A stretch of 64,000 nt of DNA from Mucilaginibacter achroorhodeus (lineage in GTDB: Bacteria; Bacteroidota; Bacteroidia; Sphingobacteriales; Sphingobacteriaceae). The notes beneath the pieces are model-generated. The model had not been told where the DNA came from, did not search any database, and saw only the letters and a list, made by a program, of their open reading frames with translations. Location: the NCBI RefSeq assembly GCF_007846095.1, contig NZ_VOEI01000001.1, positions 310,001 through 374,000 of the forward strand. Reading direction: 5' to 3'. Both the position numbers and the translations under genes were made by a program. This document shows positions 35,337 to 44,971 of the stretch, one piece after another (within the stretch, counting starts at the first letter, position 1; the number at the start of each line of letters is the position of its first letter).

Positions 35337-35851
35337 TGAAAGATACTGCGGGTGAAGGCGGCCTGAAATGGTATCCCGTTTACACAAACCCACGTGCCGA
35401 AAAAAAAGCATTCGCCGCCTTGATTGCCAAGGGGATCGAGGCTTATTTGCCCCTCCAGCGTAAACTAAAACAATGGAGCGACAGGAAAAAATGGGTGGAA
35501 GAGCCTTTGATAACCTCTTACCTTTTTGTACGTATACCTGCAAACAGCCAGGCAGAAGTATTAATGACCAAGGGTATAGCCCGCTTTGTGTACTTCTCCG
35601 GTAAGGTGGCTACTATGCCAGATAATCAGATAGAAGAGCTTAAACTTTTAATGGCAAGCTCGCTGGAAATGGAAGTGACTGAAGAAGACCTGCAGCCGGG
35701 CGAAAAAATAACCATTAAGGGCGGACCGCTTAAAGGCATAACGGGCGAAATTGTTGCCCATCGTTCGCAAAAGCAATTATTGGTACGACTTGAAAGCATG
35801 GGACAATCCATCTTGGTAAATGCTCCCGCTGCTTTGATAAACAGGTTTTGA
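35336..35851 (+). CDS. NusG paralogue, UpxY/RfaH-type antiterminator
   Basis: 171 residues with an N-terminal NGN domain (WYPVYTNPRAEKKAFAALIAKGIEAYLPLQ, ITSYLFVRIP) and a C-terminal KOW domain (GEKITIKGGPLKGITGEIV). Proteins of this class bind RNA polymerase and let it read long polysaccharide operons. It is the second gene, between the Wza-like lipoprotein and asnB. UpxY is normally first in capsule operons, as known from Bacteroides, so the order is slightly unusual. The target is probably this same operon. Confidence 0.9.
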   Translation: MKDTAGEGGLKWYPVYTNPRAEKKAFAALIAKGIEAYLPLQRKLKQWSDRKKWVEEPLITSYLFVRIPANSQAEVLMTKGIARFVYFSGKVATMPDNQIEELKLLMASSLEMEVTEEDLQPGEKITIKGGPLKGITGEIVAHRSQKQLLVRLESMGQSILVNAPAALINRF

Positions 35852-35933
35852 CAACCTGATAGATAGCTTTGTTATTGATAAGTCTCGCCAAAAATGTGAC
35901 TTACGGAGCGAAGCTGTGTTCAACCCCTAAGAT

Positions 35934-37706
35934 ATGTGCAGGATAGCAGGGCTGGTAAATCCCCTAAGTACCGGAACCGAAAAATACAAGGTTAAAGCTA
36001 TGTGCGATGCTCTACGGCATGGCGGCCCCGATGATGAGGGTATCTATGCAAGTAATGATGGCGGTGTCATCTTTGGCCATCGCAGGCTATCTATTATTGA
36101 CCTCAGCGCCAACGGTCATCAACCTATGAGTGATACTCATGACAGGGCAGTTATCACGTTCAATGGAGAGATTTATAATTACATCGATCTAAAACAAGAG
36201 TTGCTTACTGCAGGTGCAACATTTAAAACCAACAGTGACACCGAAGTAATATTGCAGGCCTATCTTAAGTGGAACACCTCGGCTTTTGGGAAATTAAGGG
36301 GAATGTTCGCTTTTGCATTACATGATGTGATAAGCGGTGATGTTTATCTCGTAAGAGACACAGCCGGTATAAAACCTTTGTATTATCATATCGAAGATAA
36401 GCAATTGGCATTCGCTTCGGAAGTGAAGGCTTTTAAAGCGGGCGACATTGCTCATGCAAATAATCATAACTGGCCGGTATATCTGTTGGCTTATGGGCAT
36501 TTGCCGGAGCCGTATACAACCTTACAAAACGTTTACAGCTTACCTAACGGACATTACCTGCATTGGCAGCAAAGTGGAGCCTATAGTATTAAAGGTTATA
36601 CCACCGATAAAAGTTATAATCGGGTGAACGATAAAGAAGAAGCAAAAAATGGTATCAATGCTACTTTCAGAAGTGCCATAAAGCGCCAACTGATAGCTGA
36701 CGCGCCTATTGGCGTATTCCTCAGTGGTGGGGTAGATTCAAGTCTTATTACCTTACTTGCCGCTAAGGAAGTGGAACAGCTTAAAACAGTCTCCATCTTT
36801 TTTAACGAGAAGCAATATGATGAGCGCGCTTATCAACAAGCAGTTTTAGATAAAACTAAAGGCGATAACTTTACCTACCTGGTAAAGCAAGAAGAGTTTG
36901 AACAAAACTTTGCACCGATCGTAAAGGCTATGGATATGCCAACCACTGATGGCATTAATAGCTGGTTCATTAGCAAGTACGCCAGGGAAGCAGGTTTAAA
37001 AACAGTATTATCGGGTATAGGTGGCGATGAACTTTTTGGCGGTTATCCATCGTTTGATAGGATCAAATACCTCTCATATTTAAGAAAAATACCTGCGGGT
37101 ATAATGCAATTATTCAATTTAGCCGGTTCACCGGGATTGAAGCGGCTATCTTACCTTTCGCTCGAAGGTGATAATGCTGATTATCTTGCGCTTAGGGGAC
37201 TATTCTCACTGAACGAGATATCCCGGTTATTGAATGCGGACCAAAAAGAAATTGAAGACATTTTAGCCGGTGAAGGAAATAGCGAAAATTTACCTTACGA
37301 TAAACTTAAAGCCGCCAAGCTGGAAACAGGGCTTTACATGCAAAATCAATTACTGCGCGATACGGATATGATGAGCATGCAACACGGCCTTGAGGTTAGG
37401 GTGCCGTTCCTTGATGAGGATTTCGCTGCTTACGTAGAGTCGATCGATCCGCATGTTAGGTTCGCAGATGGTAATAAGCAGCTCCTGATAAATAGCTTTA
37501 ATAAACTGTTACCGGCTGCCGTTTGGCAAAGGCCAAAAATGGGCTTTACCTTCCCTTTACAAAAATGGATGGCAGCAAATAAAGATATTTGCAACGCTGA
37601 TAATTATAATAGCAGCTTCGCCAATAAAAAAATCGCTGATTTTAAAGCGGGAAAGCTGCATTGGGCAAGAGCCTTCGCCTTATATCACACACAAAAACAT
37701 GTCTAA
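35934..37706 (+). CDS. AsnB-type glutamine-dependent amidotransferase
   Basis: 590 residues. Cys2 (after removal of Met1) is the glutaminase nucleophile in MCRIAGLV, and GGPDDEG, ITFNGEIYNY and the PP-loop SGGVDSS (264-270) show a full asparagine synthetase fold. Being inside a polysaccharide operon and overlapping the next glycosyltransferase by eight bases, it may amidate a uronic acid residue, as has been suggested for similar genes elsewhere. It could equally be ordinary asparagine synthetase. A gap of 82 bases separates it from the UpxY-like gene. Confidence 0.85.
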   Translation: MCRIAGLVNPLSTGTEKYKVKAMCDALRHGGPDDEGIYASNDGGVIFGHRRLSIIDLSANGHQPMSDTHDRAVITFNGEIYNYIDLKQELLTAGATFKTNSDTEVILQAYLKWNTSAFGKLRGMFAFALHDVISGDVYLVRDTAGIKPLYYHIEDKQLAFASEVKAFKAGDIAHANNHNWPVYLLAYGHLPEPYTTLQNVYSLPNGHYLHWQQSGAYSIKGYTTDKSYNRVNDKEEAKNGINATFRSAIKRQLIADAPIGVFLSGGVDSSLITLLAAKEVEQLKTVSIFFNEKQYDERAYQQAVLDKTKGDNFTYLVKQEEFEQNFAPIVKAMDMPTTDGINSWFISKYAREAGLKTVLSGIGGDELFGGYPSFDRIKYLSYLRKIPAGIMQLFNLAGSPGLKRLSYLSLEGDNADYLALRGLFSLNEISRLLNADQKEIEDILAGEGNSENLPYDKLKAAKLETGLYMQNQLLRDTDMMSMQHGLEVRVPFLDEDFAAYVESIDPHVRFADGNKQLLINSFNKLLPAAVWQRPKMGFTFPLQKWMAANKDICNADNYNSSFANKKIADFKAGKLHWARAFALYHTQKHV

Positions 37707-38820
37707 AAAGATAGTTCTCTTTTCTTTACAGACTTTTAGCGATACCGGCGGTATTCAAAAAATGACCCGCACCCTATCGCATTCATTACATAATATTTGC
37801 AGCCGGAAGCATTGGGATTTTAAATTCGTGTCGTTGTACGATAAGGATGCTGATCTGATGGATCAGTATATCCCCGCAGGCAGTTTTAAGGGCTTTGCCC
37901 GAAAGAAGATCAGGTTTATGCTTCAAGGCGTGTTATTCGCCGAAAAACCTGACGTTGTGATATTAAGCCATATAAATCTGGCTGCTGTCGGCGTTTTAAT
38001 AAAGTTTTTTAGTCCTAAAACAAAAATTTGGCTTGTAGCACATGGCATTGAAATATGGTGCCCTTTATCTCCGTTAAAGCGGAAATTATTAGAAAAAAGT
38101 GACAAGATATTGTGCGTGAGCAGATTCACGCTTTCGCAAATAACAAACCGCCACCATTTAACAACGGATAAATGTGAAGTACTGAATAATGTGCTTGATC
38201 CTTTTATGCAACTGCCAGCAGATTTAGTTAAACCAGATTATTTGTTGCATCGCTATGGTATAAAAGAAACCGACCAGGTTATGTTAAGCCTTACACGCCT
38301 CTCGTCATTTGAACAATACAAAGGGCATGAAAAGGTAATTAAAGCCGTTGCTAAGCTGAAAGAAAAATATCAAAATCTTAAATACATATTAGCCGGCAGA
38401 TACGATGAACTGGAAGAAGAAAGGATCAAACAGCTTGCTTTAAAATATAACATCCAGGACCGGGTAATACTTACAGGCTTTATTGACGACAAAGAAATAT
38501 CTGATCATTTCTTAATTGCAGATCTGTTTGTACTGCCAAGCAAAAAAGAAGGTTTTGGGATCGTGTTTATTGAAGCACTTGCGTGCGGGTTACCGGTTAT
38601 TTGCGGCAACGCAGACGGAAGCGTTGATGCTGTAAGAGACGGAGAACTGGGCATTGCAATCGACCCGGACAATGAGAAAGAACTGGAGCATGCTATAGCA
38701 GATTATCTGGACAAACCGCTTACCAATGCTAAACGAAGGGATCTGCAGCAAGAATGTCTTACACACTTTAACGAAAGAAATTACAGTAAGAAAATTGAAA
38801 GTATGTTGAGCAATGACTGA
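37699..38820 (+). CDS. Glycosyltransferase family 4
   Basis: 373 residues with GT-B architecture. The C-terminal half has MLSLTRLSSFEQYKGHEKVIKA, YILAGRYDELEEE and the donor-binding EX7E motif in KKEGFGIVFIEALACGLPVI near 285. The N-terminal FSDTGGIQKMTRTL has the glycine loop typical of the family. It starts eight bases inside asnB and ends eight bases inside the permease gene. The sugar added is unknown. Confidence 0.9.
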   Translation: MSKKIVLFSLQTFSDTGGIQKMTRTLSHSLHNICSRKHWDFKFVSLYDKDADLMDQYIPAGSFKGFARKKIRFMLQGVLFAEKPDVVILSHINLAAVGVLIKFFSPKTKIWLVAHGIEIWCPLSPLKRKLLEKSDKILCVSRFTLSQITNRHHLTTDKCEVLNNVLDPFMQLPADLVKPDYLLHRYGIKETDQVMLSLTRLSSFEQYKGHEKVIKAVAKLKEKYQNLKYILAGRYDELEEERIKQLALKYNIQDRVILTGFIDDKEISDHFLIADLFVLPSKKEGFGIVFIEALACGLPVICGNADGSVDAVRDGELGIAIDPDNEKELEHAIADYLDKPLTNAKRRDLQQECLTHFNERNYSKKIESMLSND

Positions 38821-39676
38821 TATTGAAAACGAACATTGGGACACCATAATTGAACCTCGCGGCAGCCTTCTCGATCTTAAGCTCAAAGATGTTTGGCAAT
38901 ACCGAGACCTGCTGGTGCTGCTTGTCCGCCGCGACTTTGTAGCATTCTATAAGCAGACCATATTAGGCCCCATTTGGTTTTTTATACAGCCGGTTATCAC
39001 AGTTGTTTTTTACACATTCGTTTTCGGGAATCTTGCAGGCATACCAACAGATGGTGTTCCTAAACCTCTTTTTTACTTGGCTGGTACCATCCTTTGGAAT
39101 TACTTTGCAGATTGCCTCACCAAAACATCAACCGTATTCAAAGATAATTCTGCTTTGATGAGCAAAGTTTATTTCCCGCGTCTGATAATGCCACTAAGTG
39201 TGGTAGCATCAAACCTGATACGTTTTGCAGTGCAATTAGTGTTATTCATCGCCGTCGCAGTATTCTATTTTATAAAAGGTGCAAATATCGAAGTAAATAT
39301 CTACGCGTTGCTTTTCCCTTTCCTGGTGGTATTAATTGCCGCACAAGGGCTGGGGTTAGGGATGATCATTTCAGCGGTAACCACAAAATATCGAGACCTT
39401 GCGTTTGTAGTAACCTTTGGTGTGCCATTGTTAATGTACGCTACTACAGTTATTTACCCGTTATCGGAAGCAGAGGCGAAATTTCCACGTTATAGTTGGG
39501 TAATTAAATACAACCCGATAACAACGATCATAGAAACTTTCAGATACGGTTTACTTGGGAAGGGCAGTTTTGATATCGGTCTGCTGGCCTATTGTACAAT
39601 AGCCACCGTTATTACATTATTAGTAGGAGTAATAATTTATAATAAGGTTGAGAAAAACTTTGTTGATACGATATAA
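38813..39676 (+). CDS. ABC-2 type polysaccharide export permease (Wzm/TagG-like)
   Basis: 287 residues with about six membrane segments. The N-terminal amphipathic segment LLDLKLKDVWQYRDLLVLLVRRDFVAFYKQTILGPIWFFIQPV is typical of O-antigen and teichoic acid exporters. YNPITTIIETFRYGLLG near the C-terminus is also typical. It should work with a Wzt-like ATPase to flip completed polymer, but no ATPase gene lies adjacent or anywhere in the window. The partner is probably encoded elsewhere. Confidence 0.9.
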   Translation: MTDIENEHWDTIIEPRGSLLDLKLKDVWQYRDLLVLLVRRDFVAFYKQTILGPIWFFIQPVITVVFYTFVFGNLAGIPTDGVPKPLFYLAGTILWNYFADCLTKTSTVFKDNSALMSKVYFPRLIMPLSVVASNLIRFAVQLVLFIAVAVFYFIKGANIEVNIYALLFPFLVVLIAAQGLGLGMIISAVTTKYRDLAFVVTFGVPLLMYATTVIYPLSEAEAKFPRYSWVIKYNPITTIIETFRYGLLGKGSFDIGLLAYCTIATVITLLVGVIIYNKVEKNFVDTI

Positions 39677-39682
39677 AAACCA

Positions 39683-40846
39683 TTGAAAATACTGCACGTA
39701 ACCGCATCTTACAAACCGGCGTATATCTATGGCGGCCCTATCATGTCGGTAAGTGCGCTTTGCGAGGCATTGGTCGAAAACGATATCGACGTTGAAGTTT
39801 TTACTACAACAGCAAATGGTAGACAGGAATTATCAGTAACACCGGGGACGCCCGAAATGGTAAATGGCGTGCGGGTTACTTACTTCAAACGCATCACTAA
39901 AGATCATACTCACTTCTCACCTTCTCTTTTAAAAAACCTGCGTGCAAAGGTTAAAGATTATGATGTAGTCCACATCCATGCCTGGTGGAATCTGGTCTCG
40001 GTATTTGCAGCACTTATAGCCACAAGAAATAATATGCCGGTTATATTATCACCGCGAGGAACTTTAAGCTATTATAGTTTTTTAAATCGAAATAGCTTTA
40101 AAAAGAGGCTAATACATCATCTCCTTGGCAAAAAGTTGCTTCGCAACTGTCACATTCACGCCACGGCTCAAAGTGAAGCTTTTACTGTAAACAAACTCAT
40201 AAAGCCGCTAAGCAGTACGGTTATCCCTAACTTTGTGAAACTGCCATGTCAGCTGACTTTTAAACGAACCTTCGATGAAGCATCGCCCATTAAACTTCTG
40301 TTTTTCTCTCGTATCGAAGAAAAAAAAGGATTGGATCTACTGCTAAAGGCACTTCCCAAGCTAAATTTTCAATTTAGTTTAACCATCGCTGGCACCGGCG
40401 ATCCAGAGTACATCAAATCCCTTAAAAGTCTTATTTCCGACAACAATATTGGCCAACAAATAAGCTGGCTTGGTTTTGTTACTGATGATAAGTTTGATGT
40501 GTTAAATGATCATGATTTGTTAATCCTCCCTTCGTATGACGAGAATTTTGGTAACGTGGTCATTGAAAGTTTAAGCGTTGGCACACCTGTGTTGATAAGC
40601 GACAAGGTTGGCTTAGCGGATTATGTTGCAGACAAGGATATGGGATGGATATTCAAGATTAACACCGACAATTTAAGCGATAAGCTTAACGATATATGTG
40701 CTTTGTATAAAAGTAAGTTTGACGTTATCAGTTCCAAAGCTCCTGATATTATCAGAGATGATTTCAATATTGATAAGCTGGTATCTGAATATCTAAGTAT
40801 GTACAATAACATAGCAACGGCACCTGTAATTCAAGAAATAGCATAA
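39683..40846 (+). CDS. Glycosyltransferase family 4
   Basis: 387 residues from a TTG start. GT-B signs are KILHVTASYKPAYIYGGPIMSVSALCEAL at the N-terminus, LFFSRIEEKKGLDLLLKALPKL near 215 and the EX7E motif in DENFGNVVIESLSVGTPVL near 295. It follows the permease gene by six bases, with the next gene six bases after it. The donor and acceptor are unknown. No ATG lies near, and the TTG fits both the spacing and the conserved start. Confidence 0.9.
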   Translation: MKILHVTASYKPAYIYGGPIMSVSALCEALVENDIDVEVFTTTANGRQELSVTPGTPEMVNGVRVTYFKRITKDHTHFSPSLLKNLRAKVKDYDVVHIHAWWNLVSVFAALIATRNNMPVILSPRGTLSYYSFLNRNSFKKRLIHHLLGKKLLRNCHIHATAQSEAFTVNKLIKPLSSTVIPNFVKLPCQLTFKRTFDEASPIKLLFFSRIEEKKGLDLLLKALPKLNFQFSLTIAGTGDPEYIKSLKSLISDNNIGQQISWLGFVTDDKFDVLNDHDLLILPSYDENFGNVVIESLSVGTPVLISDKVGLADYVADKDMGWIFKINTDNLSDKLNDICALYKSKFDVISSKAPDIIRDDFNIDKLVSEYLSMYNNIATAPVIQEIA

Positions 40847-40851
40847 TAACT

Positions 40852-41721
40852 TTGGCTGAAAGTTTAGACATTATCATACTAACCTATAACGAGGAAAAAA
40901 ACATTGAGGCTTGCCTTAAAAGCACGTTGCCTCTTAATTCCAACATCTATATCGTAGACTCCGGCTCAACAGATAACACGCTGGCGATTTGCAGGAAATT
41001 TACAGGCAATATTTTTGATCACCCGTTTGAAAACTATGCGGCACAGCGTAACTGGGCGCTTGCTAACCTGCCTTTGCAAGGCACCTGGATATTTAATGTT
41101 GATGCAGACCACCGCATAAGCGAGGAACTTGCACTCGAGCTAAATGCTATTTTATCTACCCAAACCGATGCCGATCTGAATGGTTTTCTAATAAGCCGCC
41201 GCACCATTTTTATGGATAAGTGGATAAAGCACGGCGGCCATTACCCTACCTACCATGCAAACATGTTTAGGCGTGGATACGGGAGCTGCGAGGATAAACT
41301 CTACGACCAGCATTTCCTCGTAAATGGCAGAACAAAGATCTTAAAGGGCGATATCATCGACATTATTACCGATTCTATAAACACTTTTGTAACACGGCAT
41401 AACCATTGGGCCACACTCGAAGCACAGTATCAGTTTGCCAAAAAAAATAAACCGGATAGCACTGAACTGATACAACCAAAGTTTTGGGGTAATCCCATGC
41501 AACGCAGGCGATATCTAAAAAACAAGTACGAGTCTTTTCCTTTATTTGTTAGGCCGGTAATTTATTTTTTGATCAGGTATTTTATAAAGCTTGGGTTCTT
41601 AGATGGTAAAACCGGTTTTGTTTTCCATTTTTTACAAGGTTTTTGGTTCAGGATGATGATCGATATCAAGGTGTATGAGTTACAAAAAACAGATAGCAAA
41701 CCTGACGAATTAAAGGCTTGA
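40852..41721 (+). CDS. Glycosyltransferase family 2 (KdtX/WaaE-like)
   Basis: 289 residues from a TTG start. LDIIILTYNEEKNIEACLKSTLP, IYIVDSGSTDNT and FNVDADHRIS, with its DxD near 85, define a GT-A fold. NWALANLPLQGTWIF is common in LPS core and capsule glucosyl- or heptosyltransferase-like proteins. A later hydrophobic region near 235-270 could associate with the membrane. It lies tightly between a GT4 and an acetyltransferase gene. Confidence 0.88.
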   Translation: MAESLDIIILTYNEEKNIEACLKSTLPLNSNIYIVDSGSTDNTLAICRKFTGNIFDHPFENYAAQRNWALANLPLQGTWIFNVDADHRISEELALELNAILSTQTDADLNGFLISRRTIFMDKWIKHGGHYPTYHANMFRRGYGSCEDKLYDQHFLVNGRTKILKGDIIDIITDSINTFVTRHNHWATLEAQYQFAKKNKPDSTELIQPKFWGNPMQRRRYLKNKYESFPLFVRPVIYFLIRYFIKLGFLDGKTGFVFHFLQGFWFRMMIDIKVYELQKTDSKPDELKA

Positions 41722-41727
41722 CGATAA

Positions 41728-42279
41728 ATGCAGCAAACAGACCTGTCAAAATATAATAACCATCCTTACCGTCCCGGTGCAAATGCTTTTAAGCGTTTGC
41801 TTTGGTATTATGTGAATATCATTTTCATCAATAGTGCATGGTTACCAGTAAGCGGTTTTAGGATTTTGCTCCTTAAAGTCTTTGGCGCTCGCATTGGCAA
41901 GGTCGTAAGGTTAAAGCCACGCGTTAACATTAAATATCCATGGCATTTGCAAATAGGTGATAACTGCTGGATAGGTGAAGGCGTTTGGATAGATAATTTA
42001 ACCACCGTTACCCTCGGCAACAATGTATGCTTATCACAGGGTGCTGTTTTACAAACCGGCAGCCATAACTATAAAAAATCAACGTTCGATCTCATCATTG
42101 GCCCTATCACCCTTGAGGATGGTGCTTGGATCGGTCAAAATTCCATTGTCAACAAAGGCGTTGTTGTAGGCAGCCATGCTATACTCACCAGTGGATCTGT
42201 CACTACCAAAAATCTCGACGCCTACGCTATCTACCAGGGTAACCCCGCCATAAAGGTGCGGGCCCGTCAAATACAATAA
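41728..42279 (+). CDS. WcaF-like hexapeptide-repeat acetyltransferase
   Basis: 183 residues with a left-handed beta-helix of hexapeptide repeats (ITLEDGAWIGQNSIVNKGVVVGSHAILTSGSVTTKNL). A catalytic-looking histidine lies in TGSHNYKKSTFD near 113. The N-terminal NAFKRLLWYYVNIIFINSAWLPVSGFRILLLKVFGARIGKVVRLKP matches putative colanic acid biosynthesis acetyltransferases. It probably acetylates a sugar of the exported polymer. Confidence 0.92.
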   Translation: MQQTDLSKYNNHPYRPGANAFKRLLWYYVNIIFINSAWLPVSGFRILLLKVFGARIGKVVRLKPRVNIKYPWHLQIGDNCWIGEGVWIDNLTTVTLGNNVCLSQGAVLQTGSHNYKKSTFDLIIGPITLEDGAWIGQNSIVNKGVVVGSHAILTSGSVTTKNLDAYAIYQGNPAIKVRARQIQ

Positions 42280-42281
42280 CT

Positions 42282-43862
42282 ATGTTTCTCCGTTCCGGCT
42301 CTGCTTACAAGATCATACTTTCTATCACATTTATATTAATTGCAATACCATGTGCATTACTACTGTTGCATCCTGCGGCTATCTTTCCTGATGCATCCTG
42401 GGGTTTCCAGGTCTGGCGCAGCATGCAAAACGGTAGTGGCTTTAATATGATAACACAAGTAAGCCACACAAATATTGCAACTAATGTGGAAGAATTTAAA
42501 TCCTGGTGGTCGCCGGGCCAATATCTTGTGCCGGGAGCATTTCAGAAACTTTTTGGGCTCGATCTGGGTCATGCATCATCACTTACCACTATCATTTGCC
42601 AGTTCTCCGGCCTGGCAGGCCTTTATGCTTTCTTTAAAAAGGCAGGCTTCAGCAAAATCATCAGTGCTTTGTCTATCCTCATCATCGCCCTGCAGCAGTC
42701 GTTCTTAACACCTTTCATATTTTATAACGGCGGGGAAGTTTTGCTATTTGGGTTTATAGGCTGGTTTTTGTACGGATGCTTGTCATTTACAAAGCCGGGC
42801 ATCGTGTTGGTAGTTTTCGTTCTGCTATCGGGGTGGATCGGCTTTTTTGCTAAATCATCTTTTTTATGGATGTACGGTGCCGGATTATTATTTATTTGGA
42901 TAAAACTGTCAAAACATACAAGAGAGATAAAAACGTGGCTTGTCAATGGCTTATGGATAGGCGTGCCGGCGGTAATTTCATTCGCTGTAATTTACCTTAC
43001 ATACATTTCCAGAGGGGTTAATCCATCATCCGCATCGGGTGGTTTGGATTTCAGTTTAAAAGTATTTGCCTTTCCTTTGGCTTCGCCACTATTGGCTGGC
43101 TTTTCATTTGATGATATAGCCAATGGCTTTATATTCCACAATGATGCGGTGATCTTCAGCCCGGGGCAAGCGGTAGCTATAATTGCCATTTTAGCTATCG
43201 TAAGCCTGTTACTTATTTACTTCATCTGTAAAAAGGTGCCGAATAAGCGGTACGCGGTATTACTGGCAATATTTTATGCTGCGGCAGTATTATTCTTCGG
43301 CTCGGCTTTTTTACGTAAACTGGATATATCTTTTGAGGCCAGGCACTTCCGTACGGTAGGCTTGCTTACAATCCCCGGCGCCGTTTACCTGTTTAGCCGC
43401 GCTGCAAAAGTCTACCGTATAGCATTTGGCTTAATGGTAGCCATTACAGCTTTCTTTGGTTTAAAGTTCTATATTTTATCGCACATAGCACTAAGAACAG
43501 AAGCAGTTCACAGCACCAGCGGCATAGCGCAACAGTTTGCTGATAAGGAAACTATGGATTATCTGCGAATGCTGGATAACCATAACAACAATGCAGTATT
43601 CGTATTTTTTAGCCCGGATATGGGGTTAGAGATCAACCATAACCGCAGCATCACCTTAGATCCGCTCGGTAGGGATATTAGTATCAATATGGATGATTAT
43701 ACCTACAAAGGACATGGAGGCCCGGTTTACATTCTGATGCCACATAATTACATTGGCATACGCGCTAATGTTCTACTCAAATGCTTCCCCGGCTACAAAG
43801 GTTTTTCTCTTAAGGAGCTAAGCGACGATTACGTGCTTTACTACGCAACAGAAGCCAGGTAA
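42282..43862 (+). CDS. Polytopic membrane protein, GT-C glycosyltransferase-like
   Basis: 526 residues with about eleven hydrophobic segments. A first loop holding AIFPDASWGFQVWRSMQNG and WWSPGQYLVPG resembles the acidic first extracytoplasmic loop of GT-C enzymes such as ArnT and PMT relatives. The C-terminus is a soluble region (FFSPDMGLEINHNRSITLDP). It could add a sugar to lipid-linked substrate outside the membrane, or act as a Wzy-type polymerase. No stronger motif is seen. Its stop codon abuts that of obgE with no base between. Confidence 0.55.
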   Translation: MFLRSGSAYKIILSITFILIAIPCALLLLHPAAIFPDASWGFQVWRSMQNGSGFNMITQVSHTNIATNVEEFKSWWSPGQYLVPGAFQKLFGLDLGHASSLTTIICQFSGLAGLYAFFKKAGFSKIISALSILIIALQQSFLTPFIFYNGGEVLLFGFIGWFLYGCLSFTKPGIVLVVFVLLSGWIGFFAKSSFLWMYGAGLLFIWIKLSKHTREIKTWLVNGLWIGVPAVISFAVIYLTYISRGVNPSSASGGLDFSLKVFAFPLASPLLAGFSFDDIANGFIFHNDAVIFSPGQAVAIIAILAIVSLLLIYFICKKVPNKRYAVLLAIFYAAAVLFFGSAFLRKLDISFEARHFRTVGLLTIPGAVYLFSRAAKVYRIAFGLMVAITAFFGLKFYILSHIALRTEAVHSTSGIAQQFADKETMDYLRMLDNHNNNAVFVFFSPDMGLEINHNRSITLDPLGRDISINMDDYTYKGHGGPVYILMPHNYIGIRANVLLKCFPGYKGFSLKELSDDYVLYYATEAR

Positions 43863-44861
43863 CTATTTATTGATCTCTCTCCAGAGCAGGTCCTTAAGCT
43901 CGGTGATCCCTTTCTGAGCCACCGCCGATATAAAGATGTGCGGTACATTCTTCGGCAATTCTTTTTCCATTTCTTCCTGCAATTCCTGGTCAAGCATATC
44001 AGCTTTGGTGATGGCCAAAACACGGGGCTTGTGCATCAGTTCCGGGTTATACTCGTTAAGCTCATTTAACAGGATATCATACTCTTGTTTAATAGTGCGG
44101 TTAGTATCGGCAGGTACCATAAACAGCAGCGTAGAGTTACGCTCGATATGGCGAAGGAAACGGATACCTAATCCTTTTCCCTGTGAAGCACCTTCAATAA
44201 TCCCCGGAATATCGGCCATTACAAATGAGCGGTTATCGCGATAGCTTACAATGCCCAGGTTAGGAACTAATGTGGTAAAGGCATAGTCAGCTATCTCCGG
44301 CTTAGCGGCAGATACTACCGAAAGCAAAGTTGATTTACCTGCATTTGGGAAACCCACCAAACCTACATCAGCAAGTAGTTTAAGCTCTAACACGTTCCAA
44401 TCCTCACGGCCATCTTCGCCAGGTTGCGCAAAACGGGGCGTTTGCTGGGTTGGTGTTTTAAAGTGCCAGTTACCTAAACCACCACGACCGCCAGGGGTAA
44501 TTATTTTGGTCTCGCCGTCAGCGTTTATCTCAAAAAGTACCTCACCTGTCTCTGCATTGCGGGCAATAGTACCCAGCGGCACTTCTAATATTTCATCGCG
44601 GCCGGTTTTACCTGAGCGCTGAGAACTGCCTCCGGATTCGCCGTCACCAGCAATAACGTGTTTACGATATTTAAGATGTAGCAATGTCCACAACTGCGCA
44701 TTACCTTTTACAATAACATGCCCGCCACGGCCACCATCACCACCATCGGGGCCGCCCTTTGCTGTAAAAACATCACGATGTAAATGCGCAGAGCCCGGCC
44801 CACCATGGCCCGAGCGACAGCAAATTTTTACGTAATCAACAAAGTTAGATCCCTGAGACAT
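43863..44861 (-). CDS. obgE: GTPase Obg
   Basis: 332 residues. The glycine-rich Obg fold is plain ([37 protein letters not shown]), followed by the G domain with [12 protein letters not shown] near 165, [10 protein letters not shown] near 212 and the ITKAD specificity motif. It stops soon after the G domain and lacks the C-terminal OCT domain, as is usual in Bacteroidota. Obg acts in late 50S ribosome assembly. It lies next to adk, with a GTCCGAAAG repeat between them. Confidence 0.97.
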   Translation of the reverse strand: MSQGSNFVDYVKICCRSGHGGPGSAHLHRDVFTAKGGPDGGDGGRGGHVIVKGNAQLWTLLHLKYRKHVIAGDGESGGSSQRSGKTGRDEILEVPLGTIARNAETGEVLFEINADGETKIITPGGRGGLGNWHFKTPTQQTPRFAQPGEDGREDWNVLELKLLADVGLVGFPNAGKSTLLSVVSAAKPEIADYAFTTLVPNLGIVSYRDNRSFVMADIPGIIEGASQGKGLGIRFLRHIERNSTLLFMVPADTNRTIKQEYDILLNELNEYNPELMHKPRVLAITKADMLDQELQEEMEKELPKNVPHIFISAVAQKGITELKDLLWREINK

Positions 44862-44881
44862 GGTATTACTTTTTAAAAGGA

Positions 44882-44966
44882 AAGTCCGAAAGTTAGTAAA
44901 GTCCGAAAGTAGAGAGATTTGCAGCTCCCCACTCCCGGACTTTACCGTCTTGCCGACTTTCGGACA
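44882..44966. repeat. GTCCGAAAG phrase repeat between obgE and adk
   Basis: GTCCGAAAG occurs at 44884-44892 and 44901-44909, and its inverse CTTTCGGAC at 44957-44965, with GTAAAGTCC/GGACTTTAC words in between. The two ends can pair over the gap. No other copy is seen in the window. Confidence 0.6.
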
Positions 44967-44971
44967 GTTAT

